From NCBI GenBank assembly GCA_964036275.1, contig OZ038435.1:21434559-21498558 (forward strand): a DNA stretch of 64,000 nt, in the 5' to 3' direction. Both the position numbers and the translations under genes were made by a program. Source of the stretch: Litoditis marina (lineage: Eukaryota; Nematoda; Chromadorea; Rhabditida; Rhabditidae). The notes under the pieces were generated by a model that saw only the letters and a program-made list of their open reading frames with translations, had not been told where the DNA came from and searched no databases. Shown here piece after piece: positions 48,000 through 58,964 of the stretch (its first letter is position 1; each line of letters begins with the position of its first letter).

Positions 48000-50900
48000 A
48001 TGGAAACAAGATCTAAACGGGCGATGGCGGATAGACTGGATCACGATGAAACAGCCAGGTAAGAATTTTTCAGGCATAGCTTGATTCATATTCCATTGAG
48101 CTCTTGTTTATAATTTGATGCGTGGGAACCAGGTATTTCGTGAACCGCTCAAGTTAACCGTTACCCGGGTCATTGGTTAACTGATCTTCTTGTTGTTAAC
48201 CACTTGGTAACCGTGTATTTCTCACAAAAGGTTCGTGAAACGGGTTACAAAGGGTTTACTAGAAAAAGCGTTAACTGGTGCGATTGACTAACTACCCGTT
48301 TCCCTGTGAAATTGGTCCAAATATTGAGTTTTCCTCCTGGCTTCAAAAGTTTCCTTGTTGCTTTTGATTAGCGCAAATAACAGATGGTTCATCGTTAGCA
48401 TTAAACATACATCGTAGTTCCAACAAAAGTGGTTACTCGGAAAAAAGTAGTTATTTTGTTTATATTACTATTTTCCGGTCTTCACAACCGCGAAGAAATC
48501 AGGGCCGGAATCAGCGAATGTTCGCGAGTATCCAGAGCGCCCTGGGTGGTCCCCCACCCTCCTCAGCTTCTGGGGGGTCCGGAAGAGGGAGGGGTAGGAG
48601 GGCAAAACCAGAGGAACCACCCGTAGAGGTAATATCCATTCCAGTTTGCTTTTGTTTTCCGCGTTATGCGTTAACTTATTTACAAACTACAAACATCGCG
48701 CTGACTTATACCAGTAAATTCGACCGATTAGACGCATGAACTTGCACGAATTTGAATAGAAACACGGGTTTCTTTTGGAAAATAGTATCACTTTACGAAT
48801 GTATCCCCCAATTCTCTTCTAGTAACAGTGGTTTTTCACTACTAAAAGCTTTTCGAGAGGGTCAGGCTCGTGAACTCTCGCGATTTACCCGATTACTCAT
48901 GCTAATGAACGTAGGGTGATTCGCAACATCGCAGCCATCATCCAGCTTATCGTTAATATAAATGAAACTTGGTTTACATTCCATTCATTCAGTTTTTGAG
49001 ATTAAAATCATGAGAAGCATTATAATCATCCAATTTTATTGCGATTGCGAGAACGAGGAATCAGAATTCAGACTTAAATATGCAGTTTTACTCGGGAAAA
49101 ATTAATTTATCATGGTGATTTCAGCAATTGGATGATCTGGACTCGATAATATCCCAAATATCGGACATGAGCATTAGATCGGATCGATCTGCTGTTCAAA
49201 TAAGTTAGTTTTTCCATTTAAAGCTGTGTTTTGTTTGGTTGAGAGTGTAGATAGCATTTATGATTGTTCATTGGTACTCTGAATTTTTATTGAGAATGCC
49301 AGGTTTTTTTCTAATTTTAGAAAGTTTCGCTGCTTTGCGGCTGGCGTATGAAGTTACATTAGACTTGTGTTGATTGATTCTATCTTCTTGCTCCACTATT
49401 CAGGATGTTTGACATGTTCAAAAATTACTACTTTTTCCTAGAAAATCTCAGCTTTCTCTATGTCTTTGTTACACGAGCAAGAGTTTGTATCCAACTGAGC
49501 GTCAGAGTGCAACATCACCGGCACGGCGGCACCGCATCCGACCATCTTACCCTGATGGAGTGGTGACCTCTGAAAACCTCTGTTTTACAAGAACTATACA
49601 CGCCCATCTATCATATAAGAGTCTTCCGGGTGCGTGACCAGAGGATTTTTTAAATAACGGCCTGATCCGAGATCAAACTACAACAATGCTCGAGTACAAT
49701 TACATACCCTAAATGCTCAGCGTTTTGAGAACCCCCCCCCCCCTGTTTTTGGTCCAAAGATTTGGGCAACCCCCCCCCCCCCCTCAAATTCAGATTTAGC
49801 GATTTTCTAAATTAAGGGCAAAACCCCCTTATATTTTGGCTGAGGGGGGAGGGGGCAAAACCCCCCTGTTTGAAAAAGTCACAACTCTAAGGCATTTAGG
49901 GTATGTTTTAAATAAGTTGTGTTTGTAGAATATTAGAATCTAGAGCTCATGTCGTGATTTTCAGAGCGCAACATCACCGCCTCCCGCCATCTAGCCGTTA
50001 TGGAGGAGGAAGAATGGTCTCTCCTCTCGGAGTCCCTTTTGACAACGGCCCTCGACGCCAGTGAGACGGACTTCGTGGTGGGACTATTCGTACCGCTTAT
50101 GGGTACGTTTTAGGATTAGGTTCGAGTTTCAGGAATTTTTGAGTCTAGAAAAAATCAAGTTCGACTCGACTCGGAAATCTTCATTTTTTTTGAGTCGAAT
50201 TTCGAGTTATACTTTACCAATTACCAACTGTAGTATGTTTTTTTTTAAATTATCGGACTCACATCCTATACGTATAATAGCTGACTATTCTGATCATGGG
50301 TGAAATGGTTTATCCGAATAGCCAGTAGCCACACAATTCATACAACTGTCTTCCTTCTCGCTAATATCGAGAAAAAAAAGTCTCAGATTCGGAAGGAGCC
50401 GAGCCAGTTCTGCTGTTTTCCACGATTATTAGTAGGGGGTTGTTAAAATGGATTTGAACGTTCGGAAAGTCCGACTGCAAGTACGATTTTTGCCAAACTC
50501 TGTTGAACTTTACCAATAATCATCTAATCAAACGCAGGGCGACCTTGTTGAATGCTGATCACCCTCCTTTCTCTCAATCGGGACTTTGAACTAGCCCAAT
50601 TTCAATAATTGTCCCACTTTACTGGTGAAAACCTAACCTTGCACTCTGTCATCTAGTTTAGCTGTTCACATAAAACACCCGGTTTTCATTCATTTTCTGT
50701 GGACAACGAAGTGGCCTCACGTAGGCATCTAATGTTTTGTGAACCAAATTTGTACTCCCAACCTGGTACCATTTGTTTCTCTTTCAGAATACGATCTGTT
50801 CTGCTCGTCCTTCTGTTCTCAACTGATGTCTACCTGTGCCGCCTACATATTAGACGGGGAGGAGGAATCCGGGTTTGGCGCCGTGCCAGCCCTCGTTGGC

Positions 50901-53900
50901 GCCATTCTCTGCGCCAATTGGCCCAGGAATATGTCCAAGGTAAGCAAGAGAGACAGACAGTTTATCAGCCACACAATATCCCTGCTTCGGCGAGGTTTAC
51001 CGGGTTGGAAACAGCCAAATTTCGCATGATATTTTCATGTTTATTTCGAAATTGGTTTATAAAGGAATTTTTTTTGGAATCTAGGGAGTTATAAGAATAG
51101 GCTCGTTATTGAAAAACTTGATCAGCAGGTTTTTGGCCTAGCGTTTCGATTGTATGTTTGCCAGACGTGGACATATAATGGAATATAGGATTGCCTACTT
51201 GAGTGGCCTACTAAACGCAGACCGACAAGGTATTTGTGTCAACTTTCTGTGGCCGTATTCACCAATGTCCCGGGAAGGTAAAAAAGCTTCCCGCGCCTCT
51301 GGACCCTCCTCACCAGCACACTATTTTCGTGCTCTACCTTCCCGCGGGAAGGTATTTTGGCTTCTCGAGGATTGGTGAATACGGCCACTGATTCGTAGTT
51401 TGATTCTGGTGCATTTTAGACAAAGTCGACAGTGGTCGTGTGTTTTAGGACCAAACTATAACGCGCACTCGATTATAGTCGATATCTGATGACTACGCAT
51501 TTTAGGCAATCGATACCGTTAATCCGATACTGTACACAACGGTTTCTATTGTGAAGGGATGGCTGCTAGTCATATCGGAAGATAATGAGGTGAGAAACAT
51601 GTATTTGATTTCACATTTGTAGACGCAGATTACCACGTCTCCCGAAGTGAAAAGTCACATGTTCAACCAAACCAGACACGAATTAGCAATCTGTTGATCA
51701 ATTCTGTTCCTTATTCACTATTCATTGAGAGCAGTCTCTCAGAATCTGTAATGTCCCTGTAATTGATTGATGTAAAACGTGGAGGAAGAGGAATATCAGC
51801 AACTCTGCTGGTTCATAGAAATAAGAATGTTCATTGAAGCGTGTGATGCAAGCCTAAAAAACGGATTTAGACACCAAAACAACCCTAAAAATACCGAACG
51901 AAACTCGTTCCATGAAGACTTCGGGTCAGTTCTGACAGGGCGCCATGATGTTATATTTATCCGTTCATTCACTGTTTTCTGTGTTCAGCCGCCGACTTCG
52001 GAAGAAAACGGTTCAGACTCAGAGGGGGAGGACGGAAATCCGGACAGAGAGGAACCGGAAGTAGTCAACCGGTGAGAAACTCATTTGGCAAATGTCCTGA
52101 AATTATCATTACAAGGTGCAGACCAATCCCAGAAGGAATCGGGTATTTCGTTAACTTTTTCTCCGGTAGCTCAGTTTTTACAACGTCTTTTGTGAAAAAT
52201 ACGCGGTCACCAGAAGTATAGCAGAAGTTACAAACCAGTGGCCGTATTAACTAAGCTCAAATAGGCGGGTAACTTGCACAAATCCTATTCACTAACTCAA
52301 ATAGCGCTATTTGAACACTATTTGAGAGGACTTACCCGACCATATTCACCCGAGAGGTAGAGGGTCAAATAGCCGCTATTTGAGCATTTTTCAGACGTAA
52401 AACTAAATTCTTGGCGTTTTAGATGAAGTAAGGGATTTTCTTTGTTTATATTCCCACAAATTGAATAACGAAAACGATGGACACGGTTTCGAACTCACAT
52501 ATTTAGTTTTGAAAAATCCCAATTATACATGGGTGAAAAGTCACGGGCCTAAAAGGTTTATTTTAGGCCCGCGATTTCAGTTGCCGAAATCACCCTATTA
52601 GGGCCTACTGGGGGCGGTTAGGGTAACATTTTTCGTCTCAAATACTGGATTAAATATGTTTGTCTTGCTCACCCTTGTGTATATACTCAAGAAATGTGAA
52701 AAAAAAACATAGATTAGTGCAACATAGTTTCAATCAAAATCAAAAACAATGAAAAAAGCTAGGTCGATATCGAAATCGCAGCCCTTTTAGGGCCTTTTAG
52801 GCCCGCGTTTGCAAAATCACCCGAAATTCCCTTTTTAGGGGCTAATAGTCCCTTGACTTTTCACCTGAGTAGGAACATGATGAAAAGTTGCCGTAAGAGA
52901 TCATTACTATTCTGATTCCAGTTGTTGTACCGCCGTTTCGTCGCTGTGTGACTCTACCCAACGGTCTCTTTGGATGAAATGGCCCGAGCTGTGCGATGAG
53001 ATATACGGGAGTGTGAAGCCGGCCATCACCCACAATAGCAATGTTCGGGGGTTGGTTTGGCGGTTATTTTTCAAACTATGAGACTCCTTGCACCGAGATA
53101 TTGGGTAGTTGATTGAAAATTGAAAGTTCTGTTTGTTGCGAACAGACGTGACGTGAAATTAACAAACCCTGAATGTTTTGAAACTTTCTTGATAAATATA
53201 ACTACTAAGTGAGTTCGAGTTATCAGTTTTCAATGAGCTATGAGACATATGGGAGTGTGAAGCCGGCCACCACACATAAAAACAATGTTGAGGGGTTGGT
53301 TTGGCGGCTATTTTTTTAGTTGTAATGGTCAGAAAACATATTATTGAGTAGAAGATTAAAGTAGAATCAGCTATCACACACAACAACAATGTTCGGGGGT
53401 TGGTTTTGTTGCTTTTTATTTATTTATTTATTTATCTACATTCAAAGAATGTGGCACTCGCTCATCAGAGAAAGAGATTTATATTAATGTCAAGGTTCAT
53501 TAAGAGTTGAAGAACGAGCATTGTAATTCACCAGTAAAGTGTGGCTATTTTCGAAAAAAAAAACCAGTCAAATTTCCACAAATTTTGAGAAAAAAAAATA
53601 GTTTGTTTTATCTATGTGTCGACTATTCAGACAACCTACAACTTTACTGGAGTATGAACATCTTCTAATTAACAACAGAAAGTGTTGTTGGTGTTCTGAA
53701 TAGTCCTGACGTTACATTAACGAAATTCGGATCATTCGCAACGATCGTACACGATACTCAGTGGTGCGGGGGAAAACTTATTACATTCATGTTTGCCAAT
53801 TCGCTCTCCGAAACTCGTGCTTATGCTCTCAAGCGAGAGCTGTTTGACGTACGAAAAACGAGGAAAGATATCACTTTTGCAGGGTTATAACACGTAATAT

Positions 53901-54085
53901 GAAGGTTAGGACGTTCGTGTTATTATTATAATGTCAACTTTTTCTATCTAATGTATATGTATTGCTCTTTTTGCAGTGATGTGAAGTCGAGTCTGTTGCA
54001 TACTCTGATTTCGTTGCACATGTGGACGAAAACGAAAACGGCCACCACAAGGAGCACCATTACGCAGACGGTTTTTGACCTATGA
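48000..54085 (+). CDS. Unrecognised 321-aa acidic helical protein, nine exons
   Basis: Exons 48000-48058, 48496-48628, 49125-49203, 49965-50102, 50788-50939, 51506-51589, 51989-52071, 52922-53050 and 53977-54085 total 966 nt, exactly 322 codons with stop TGA, and every junction is in phase. A TTTCAG ends at 47991, 8 nt before the ATG, as for a spliced-leader acceptor. The weakest join is exon 2: the only phase-compatible acceptor (AAG at 48495) has a poor pyrimidine tract, so a small exon may be missing. Features: a Gly/Arg-rich basic stretch (SGRGRGRRAK), then helical segments with Trp and Cys (FVVGLFVPLMEYDLFC; ALVGAILCANWPRNMSK), a strongly acidic linker (about residues 210-235), then another helical block ending TVFDL. 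The pattern suggests a HEAT/MIF4G-like helical repeat protein, but I do not recognise the family. It is divergent from the TLK gene. Its introns hold decayed copies of its own exons (49501-49567, 53236-53320, 53369-53412). Confidence 0.75.
49501..49567 (+). pseudogene. Decayed duplicate of exon 4 of the nine-exon gene
   Basis: Between exons 3 and 4 a stretch beginning GTCAG/AGTGCAACATCACC matches the exon 4 start CAG/AGCGCAACATCACC. After a 14-bp insertion it continues GCATCCGACCATCTTACC..ATGGAG against GCCTCCCGCCATCTAGCC..ATGGAG (about 20 of 27 bases). In protein terms ASDHLTLMEW parallels ASRHLAVMEEEEW. The insertion breaks the frame and a TGA follows the TGG, so it is not a usable exon. 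Confidence 0.6.
49702..49906. mobile_element. MITE with C-tract core, family P
   Basis: ACATACCCTAAATGC and GCATTTAGGGTATGT are perfect inverted ends. Inside are runs of C (AACCCCCCCCC, CAACCCCCC) and of G (GAGGGGGGAGGGGG). It lies in intron 3 of the nine-exon gene, 59 bp before exon 4. Confidence 0.85.
51249..51389. mobile_element. Family L copy 2
   Basis: Same ends and 141-bp length as the copy at 10081 but inverted in its core. It lies in intron 5 of the nine-exon gene. Confidence 0.9.
52532..52865. mobile_element. MITE with GGTGAAAAGTCA ends, family M
   Basis: GGTGAAAAGTCACGGGCCTA at the left and TAGTCCCTTGACTTTTCACC at the right. TTTTAGGCCCGCG motifs recur inside. It fills most of intron 7 of the nine-exon gene and ends 56 bp before exon 8. 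Confidence 0.8.
53236..53320 (+). pseudogene. Partial duplicate of exon 8 and its donor
   Basis: The segment from 'gagctatgagacatatggga' onward repeats the end of exon 8 and the following intron (52993-53081): GGGAGTGTGAAGCCGGCC, then an ACAATGTT..GGGGTTGGTTTGGCGGC block including the GTTGGT donor. A few substitutions separate the copies. There is no nearby acceptor, so it is probably inert. Confidence 0.7.
53369..53412 (+). repeat. Third, shorter copy of the exon 8 end
   Basis: A further fragment with CAACAACAATGTTCGGGGG followed by TTGGTTTTGTTGC repeats only the last part of exon 8 and its donor. It is shorter than the copy at 53236-53320 but closer to the original in the GTTCGGGGG part. 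Confidence 0.55.
53531..53653. mobile_element. Family N-related element
   Basis: CACCAGTAAAGTGTGGCTAT and CAACCTACAACTTTACTGG ends around an A-rich middle, in intron 8 of the nine-exon gene. Confidence 0.5.
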
Positions 54086-55766
54086 TGTTTAGTCCTCTCG
54101 TATGTACATTGGATATCGATTGATCTAGTCTTTATTATTTAGGTTTAACTGTAGTAGTGTCTAAGCTCTAGGGTTAGTAGAAGCTAGTAGAACTTGTTTT
54201 GCCGCGAAACTCGAAACTTTTTAAGGTAGTTTTCTTTCTTGTATAGTGTGTCCCTGATGTTGTAAACTTTACTCAATACTGGTTTGGGTAACAATCTGGG
54301 CGGCCTGGGAAATTTGATTTCTCCTAAAAAAACAGGCAGTTGTGAGTCCGGTTTGCATTGCAATCGTTTTTCAAGCTAATTGGTTATCAGATGGATAGTA
54401 TAGTAGCTAAACGGCTTTCACCTTGAACGTTTGAGTCTGAAAACACGTCTCAGAGCCTCAGACTAACACATGAGTTCAGTTCTTAGAATTTACATGTTAG
54501 TAGGTTATCAGATTCATAGTAGCTTAACTTAGCCTAAGTCAAAAGTTGGAAATGGAGTTTTCAAATTTTGAATTTAGAGGCGCGTGGTTGTGGTCACCGA
54601 ACCCGCCGCGCGTCCATCGCGAATTGATCAATGTCCGATTGTGTTTCCGCGACTCTTTTTTATCGACGATTGTGATCTTTGCCGCGCGCGTCTAGCATTG
54701 TACTCAGGATAGCTGGATTTAATTAGGTGGGATAAGTTTAGGGTTGATAGTGTCGCTTTGAGGATTTCAAGAGGTGAACATTCCCTCCTCAGAAAATGCG
54801 ACAAGTTATAGCCGCATAGGTAGTTATCCAATAAACTCAAATATTCCGGAAAGGGTGGAAGTTCTCACTGTCCGTTTGAAGAAGAAGTTGAGGATCCCCT
54901 GTTAACTAACCGAAGTATCGCATCGATAAGTAGAGAGAAAATTGGAAACGTTTTGTCGATTTCGGAGTTGACTTTGCGAACCGAGCTAGTTTTCAAAGCT
55001 GTACGGAGGAAAAATAGTTTCCAAAAAAGGTACGAAGGGGCTGTACGCGGATGGTACAGAGAACAGTAGCGCAAGCTGTAGTAATGCTAATGCCCGATGA
55101 AGGTTTTTGTAGTCTGTAGTATGGTGTTGGAGTAGTTAGCCTGCTTACTCAAGCCCGGTATGGAGTTTGGTTTTATCTATTCAATTTCGTGCAAACTTCA
55201 CCTAGATGTTTTCTTTATTGAAATTTAGCTGATTGTTTCATCTTTGATCTATTTTGATTTGTTCCATAACTAACATAACGTTTTAACAGTTTTATCCGCT
55301 TACATATTTTTGACTCGTCATATTTTGAACTTTTTTCATCGATCATTCGAACTGTTTTATCCGTTTTTTTTTTCAAGTTTGAACTCTAATATCTAGTATT
55401 CATAGTGATGTTCTCACGTTAAACAGGTAATATGTGGTTTGTATATATATATGATAATGATTATGTACATAAACTCATTGTAAAAAGCGTTTTTGTAACC
55501 AATGGTAAGTCGAGCTATACAGAACAGGTTCCGATAGCTGTAACCAACAGTATGATTTTGAGTCTTCCAGACGGTTTGTTGATATGTAAAACTTTTAAAC
55601 GGAATGTTTTCCGATTTGTATATCCGATTCCCTACTCTTATTATCAAGTCCGAATTCAACACCCCCATTACTTTTCAGGTTGTAGACACATTTTCGGTTT
55701 CGCGCCCATGAAAGATGATGAAGCCTAATGGTTCTGTCTAGACTTCTAACAGACACATTTCATGTG
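54086..55766. other. 3' flank of the nine-exon gene
   Basis: No exon or repeat recognised. An AATAAA at about 54829 could serve polyadenylation but is 740 bp past the stop; nearer signals are not canonical. Confidence 0.45.
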
Positions 55767-56690
55767 TCTCTACTTCTCTGCCACCCTCTCGGCATCAGAC
55801 ATCTCTCGTATCGATGCTCTTTGCTTCTCTGCCACCCTCTCCGCATCAGACATCTCTCGTATCGATACTCTTTGCTTCTCTGCCACCCTCTCCGCATCAG
55901 ACATCTATCGTATCGATACTCTTTGCTTCTCTGCCACCCTCTCCGCATCAGACATCTCTCGTATCGATACTCTTTGCTTCTCTGCCACCCTCTCCGCATC
56001 AGACATCTCTCGTATCGATACTCTTCGCTTCTCTGCCACCCTCTCCGCATCAGACATCTCTCGTATCGATACTCTTTGCTTCTCTGCCACCCTCTCCTCA
56101 TCAGACATCTCTCGTATAGATGCTCTTTGCTTCTCTGCCACCCTCTCGGCATCAGACATCTCTCGTATCGATACTCTCTGCTTCTCTGCCACCCTCTCCG
56201 CATCAGACATCTCTCGTATCGATACTCTTTGCTTCTCTGCCACCCTCTCCGCATCAGACATCTCTCGTATCGATACTCTTTGCTTCTCTGCCACCCTCTC
56301 CGCATCAGACATCTCTCGTATCGATGCTCTTTGCTTCTCTGCCACCCTCTCCGCATCAGACATCTCTCGTATCGATACTCTTTGCTTCTCTGCCACCCTC
56401 TCCTCATCAGACATCTCTCGTATCAATGCTATTTGCTTCCCTGCCACCCTCTCCGCATCAGACATCTCTCGTATCGATACTCTTTGCTTCTCTGCCACCC
56501 TCTCCGCATCAGACATCTCTCGTATCGATACTCTTTGCTTCTCTGCCACCCTCTCCTCATCAGACATCTCTCGTATCGATGCTCTTTGCTTCTCTGCCAC
56601 CCTCTCCGCATCAGATATCTCTCGTATCAATGCTCTTTGCTTCTCTGCCACCCTCTCCGCATCAGACATCTCTCGTATCGATAGCGAGGT
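55767..56690. repeat. 51-bp minisatellite, about 18 copies
   Basis: The unit runs from CGTATCGATACTCTTTGCTT through CTCTGCCACCCTCTCC to GCATCAGACATCTCT. Copies differ at a few fixed sites (GATACTC or GATGCTC; TCCGCA, TCGGCA or TCCTCA). Because 51 is a multiple of three, several frames stay open on both strands: plus (55762-56880) reads a 17-residue repeat around FSATLSASDISRIDT, and minus (56786-55905) reads MSDAERVAEKQRVSIRE, a charged coiled-coil-like repeat. The minus frame meets TAG in the third unit; the plus frame stays open through the array. No splice or expression signal proves that either is translated. Confidence 0.95.
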
Positions 56691-56959
56691 CGTTTTCAGC
56701 CGACAACAATTGAAAAAGGCAATTATAGCTGCTTCACAAGTCTGCTTTCCAAGGCCACCCACCACGAAAAATGACCGCCGCCCCACCCGGGTGGTCCGCC
56801 GGGGTTACGGTAGCTTTCAATACCGCTTAAAACAATCAAGTCAAATAGTCTCAATGCAGTTCAGTACTTTTAAAAGTTAAATTTAGAGTTTGCCTGTGCG
56901 AAGCAAATAGTTCTCTGGTCCAAAATGTACAATCCTCTCTCCCTCACCTAAAAATGCCC

Positions 56960-57065
56960 CCCTCACCCCCCCCCCCCCCCCGTTATACTATCATCCCACC
57001 TAGTTGAAATCCTGGAGAAATGGCGGAATAGTGAGACCCCCCCCCCATTCAACAGTAACCACCCC
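56960..57065. repeat. C-rich tracts
   Basis: Runs of C at 56966-56983 and 57037-57047 with ACTATCATCCCACCTAGTTG between, resembling the core of family T in reverse. Confidence 0.7.
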
Positions 57066-57159
57066 CATTTTCTATTGTGTTATAATGCATATCCGGCAAT
57101 CTTAAAGAATAGCCCCTCACTTGAATCAAGCCTGCAGCAAATAAGCACCCGTAGTACGA

Positions 57160-57240
57160 AATCTCTTCTCCTCTTTCTCTCCCTCCCTCTCTCTCTTATT
57201 TTCCTTTTTCTTTCTCTCTCTCTCTCCCTTCGCCCCCCCC
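57160..57240. repeat. (CT)n tract
   Basis: CTCTTTCTCTCCCTCCCTCT-type pyrimidine tract, about 150 bp before a GA tract of opposite strand. Confidence 0.9.
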
Positions 57241-57389
57241 CAATTATAGTTTCCGTTCCCTCTCTATCTCTGATTCACCCCCGTTGTCCCCCAAATGGTA
57301 TCGGGAATACAGTCACCCCCAGAGTGGTCATTCTTTGCGGGCTGAGAACGTGCGGGTGCACAGTCTGTGATGACTCAATTGATAAATAC

Positions 57390-57545
57390 AGACGGGGAAG
57401 CGAGAGAGAACGAGAGAGAGAGAGAGATAGAGAGTGGAAGGGAGGAGACAAAGAGAAAGGAGCAGAGCGAGGGAGGTAGGGAAAGAGAGATAGACGGAAG
57501 AGAAATAGAGAAAAAGAAGGGCAGGAAGGAGGGAGGTAGAGGCGG
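57390..57545. repeat. (GA)n tract
   Basis: GAGAGAACGAGAGAGAGAGA and similar purine sequence. Confidence 0.9.
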
Positions 57546-57689
57546 GATGGCAACCTGAAACGCTACATATATTGTTCTGTTCGGCTGTATTTGTAGTTTG
57601 ATCCCGTGGTAATTCAGTCGTAACTCGGAAATGAAGAGAGGTGGGAAGAGCAAACATGGAATGTTGACCCCCCCTCTTCAGTGCTCTTC

Positions 57690-57927
57690 TATAGTTTGTT
57701 CCACTCACTTATAACCCTCTACAGTAATCTGCTACCTCTTCCAGGTCAAAGTTAGGTATATTAGCGTATTCAGAACTCCTCAAAATGTTGATTGTGTCTT
57801 CTGCAATGTTTACTACTACTGACTCTGAAAATTCAGAACCAAAGTAATGACATTTTCGTTAGAAAACACCCACTTGAAAAATTGACGGATTACTGTAGAA
57901 GTACATCGATTGGTGAAACAGACTATA
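57690..57927. mobile_element. 238-bp MITE, family G
   Basis: Left end TATAGTTTGTTCCACTCAC, right end TTGGTGAAACAGACTATA; reversed the right end is TATAGTCTGTTTCACCAA. TACAGTAAT/ATTACTGTA blocks sit just inside both ends. No ORF. Confidence 0.85.
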
Positions 57928-58237
57928 CCTCCTGGGTATGCACATCAAACTATAACCCAGCTATATAGTCACCTCTGTAACCCCGTGTTGAATAGTCCAC
58001 ATCTTCCGCACTGAGACTCTTACAGTACCAATTCGAATTTTCCAATCAATTGAACTACAAATCGGATAGATGTCAGTAAGGGAAAGGCAGAAACACGCTT
58101 ATTTTGAGTGTTTGTAGTTTGATCCGTTAGTGTACGAACCAGAATATTCCCCTGTGTATGCACGTACAACTGAGCAATGATCACATATAGGTAGCGTACT
58201 GGGGAAAGTAATCTTCTGTGTTTGTAGTTTGATTCTG

Positions 58238-58407
58238 AGTACGTATGCGAGAAGATCCCGGCCCCTTCATCCCGCTCTGCGTCTCTCACTCTGCCTCACT
58301 ATTTCTCGTCTTTTACATCCCGGCGGGATGTAAGTGCAGAGAAATAGCGTATGTTTGTGGTGACGCAGGATGGGATAAAGGGGCCGGGATCTTCTAGCAT
58401 ACGTACT
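58238..58407. mobile_element. Family K copy 2
   Basis: AGTACGTATGCGAGAAGATC is mirrored by GATCTTCTAGCATACGTACT; the centre is CATCCCGGCGGGATG. Closely similar to the copy at 1981. Confidence 0.85.
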
Positions 58408-58534
58408 CTGATATGTTTCAGTCTGCCTCGGACATAAAGAGGGGTGAGAAGAGTAAACAGTTCAATGTTGACTCCTTTCTCTCTTAGTGCTCGTCTAGAC
58501 TTCCTGTGTTAGCAGATCAAACTCAGAAGTAGTG

Positions 58535-58964
58535 TATAGTTTGTTCCACCCACTTTTAACCTTCTACAGTAATCTGCTATCTCTTCCAGGTCAGAGTTTG
58601 GTCTATTAGCGTTTCAGAAGTCCTCAAAATGTTGATAGTGATATCTGCATGTTTACTACTACTGACTCTGCAAATTTAAAACCAAAGTAATGACTTTTTC
58701 ATTAGAAAACACCCCCTTGAATAATTGAAGGATTACTGTATGAGTATAGGATTTGTCAAACCGTTGTGGACACCGTACCATCGATTTTGTATGGGACGGG
58801 GTTTGGCGAGCGGCCAGTTCGTCTGCGTATCATTGATCTATTCACTCTCTCAACTGCTGGCAGATAATCAACGACCGCTCGCCCCGCATCGCTCGATCAG
58901 TCGAGCCCTCTGCTGTCTTTATGGGGAAAATGACGACTATACATCGATTGGTGAAACAGACTTT
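58535..58964. mobile_element. Family G copy carrying a nested family H element
   Basis: TATAGTTTGTTCCACCCAC starts it and CATCGATTGGTGAAACAGAC ends it. The right arm is interrupted at a TA by a 197-bp family H element (58745-58941); comparison with the uninterrupted copy at 57690 shows the empty site 'gaagtacatcg'. Confidence 0.85.
58745..58941. mobile_element. 197-bp element, family H copy 1
   Basis: Runs from TATAGGATTTGTCAAACCG to AAAATGACGACTATA. It inserted into a TA. A second copy of equal length is at 59784. The right end, read inward (TATAGTCGTCATTTTCC), begins like family A. The interior has no clear inverted repeat or known gene. Confidence 0.8.

Noticed and set aside
55767..56690. 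CRISPR array
   Set aside because: Units are contiguous tandem repeats without unique spacers, in a eukaryotic context.
55762..56880. 372-codon plus-strand frame as a protein-coding gene
   Set aside because: Its openness follows from a 51-bp repeat unit without stops; no promoter, splice site or conserved domain supports it, so it is reported as a minisatellite.
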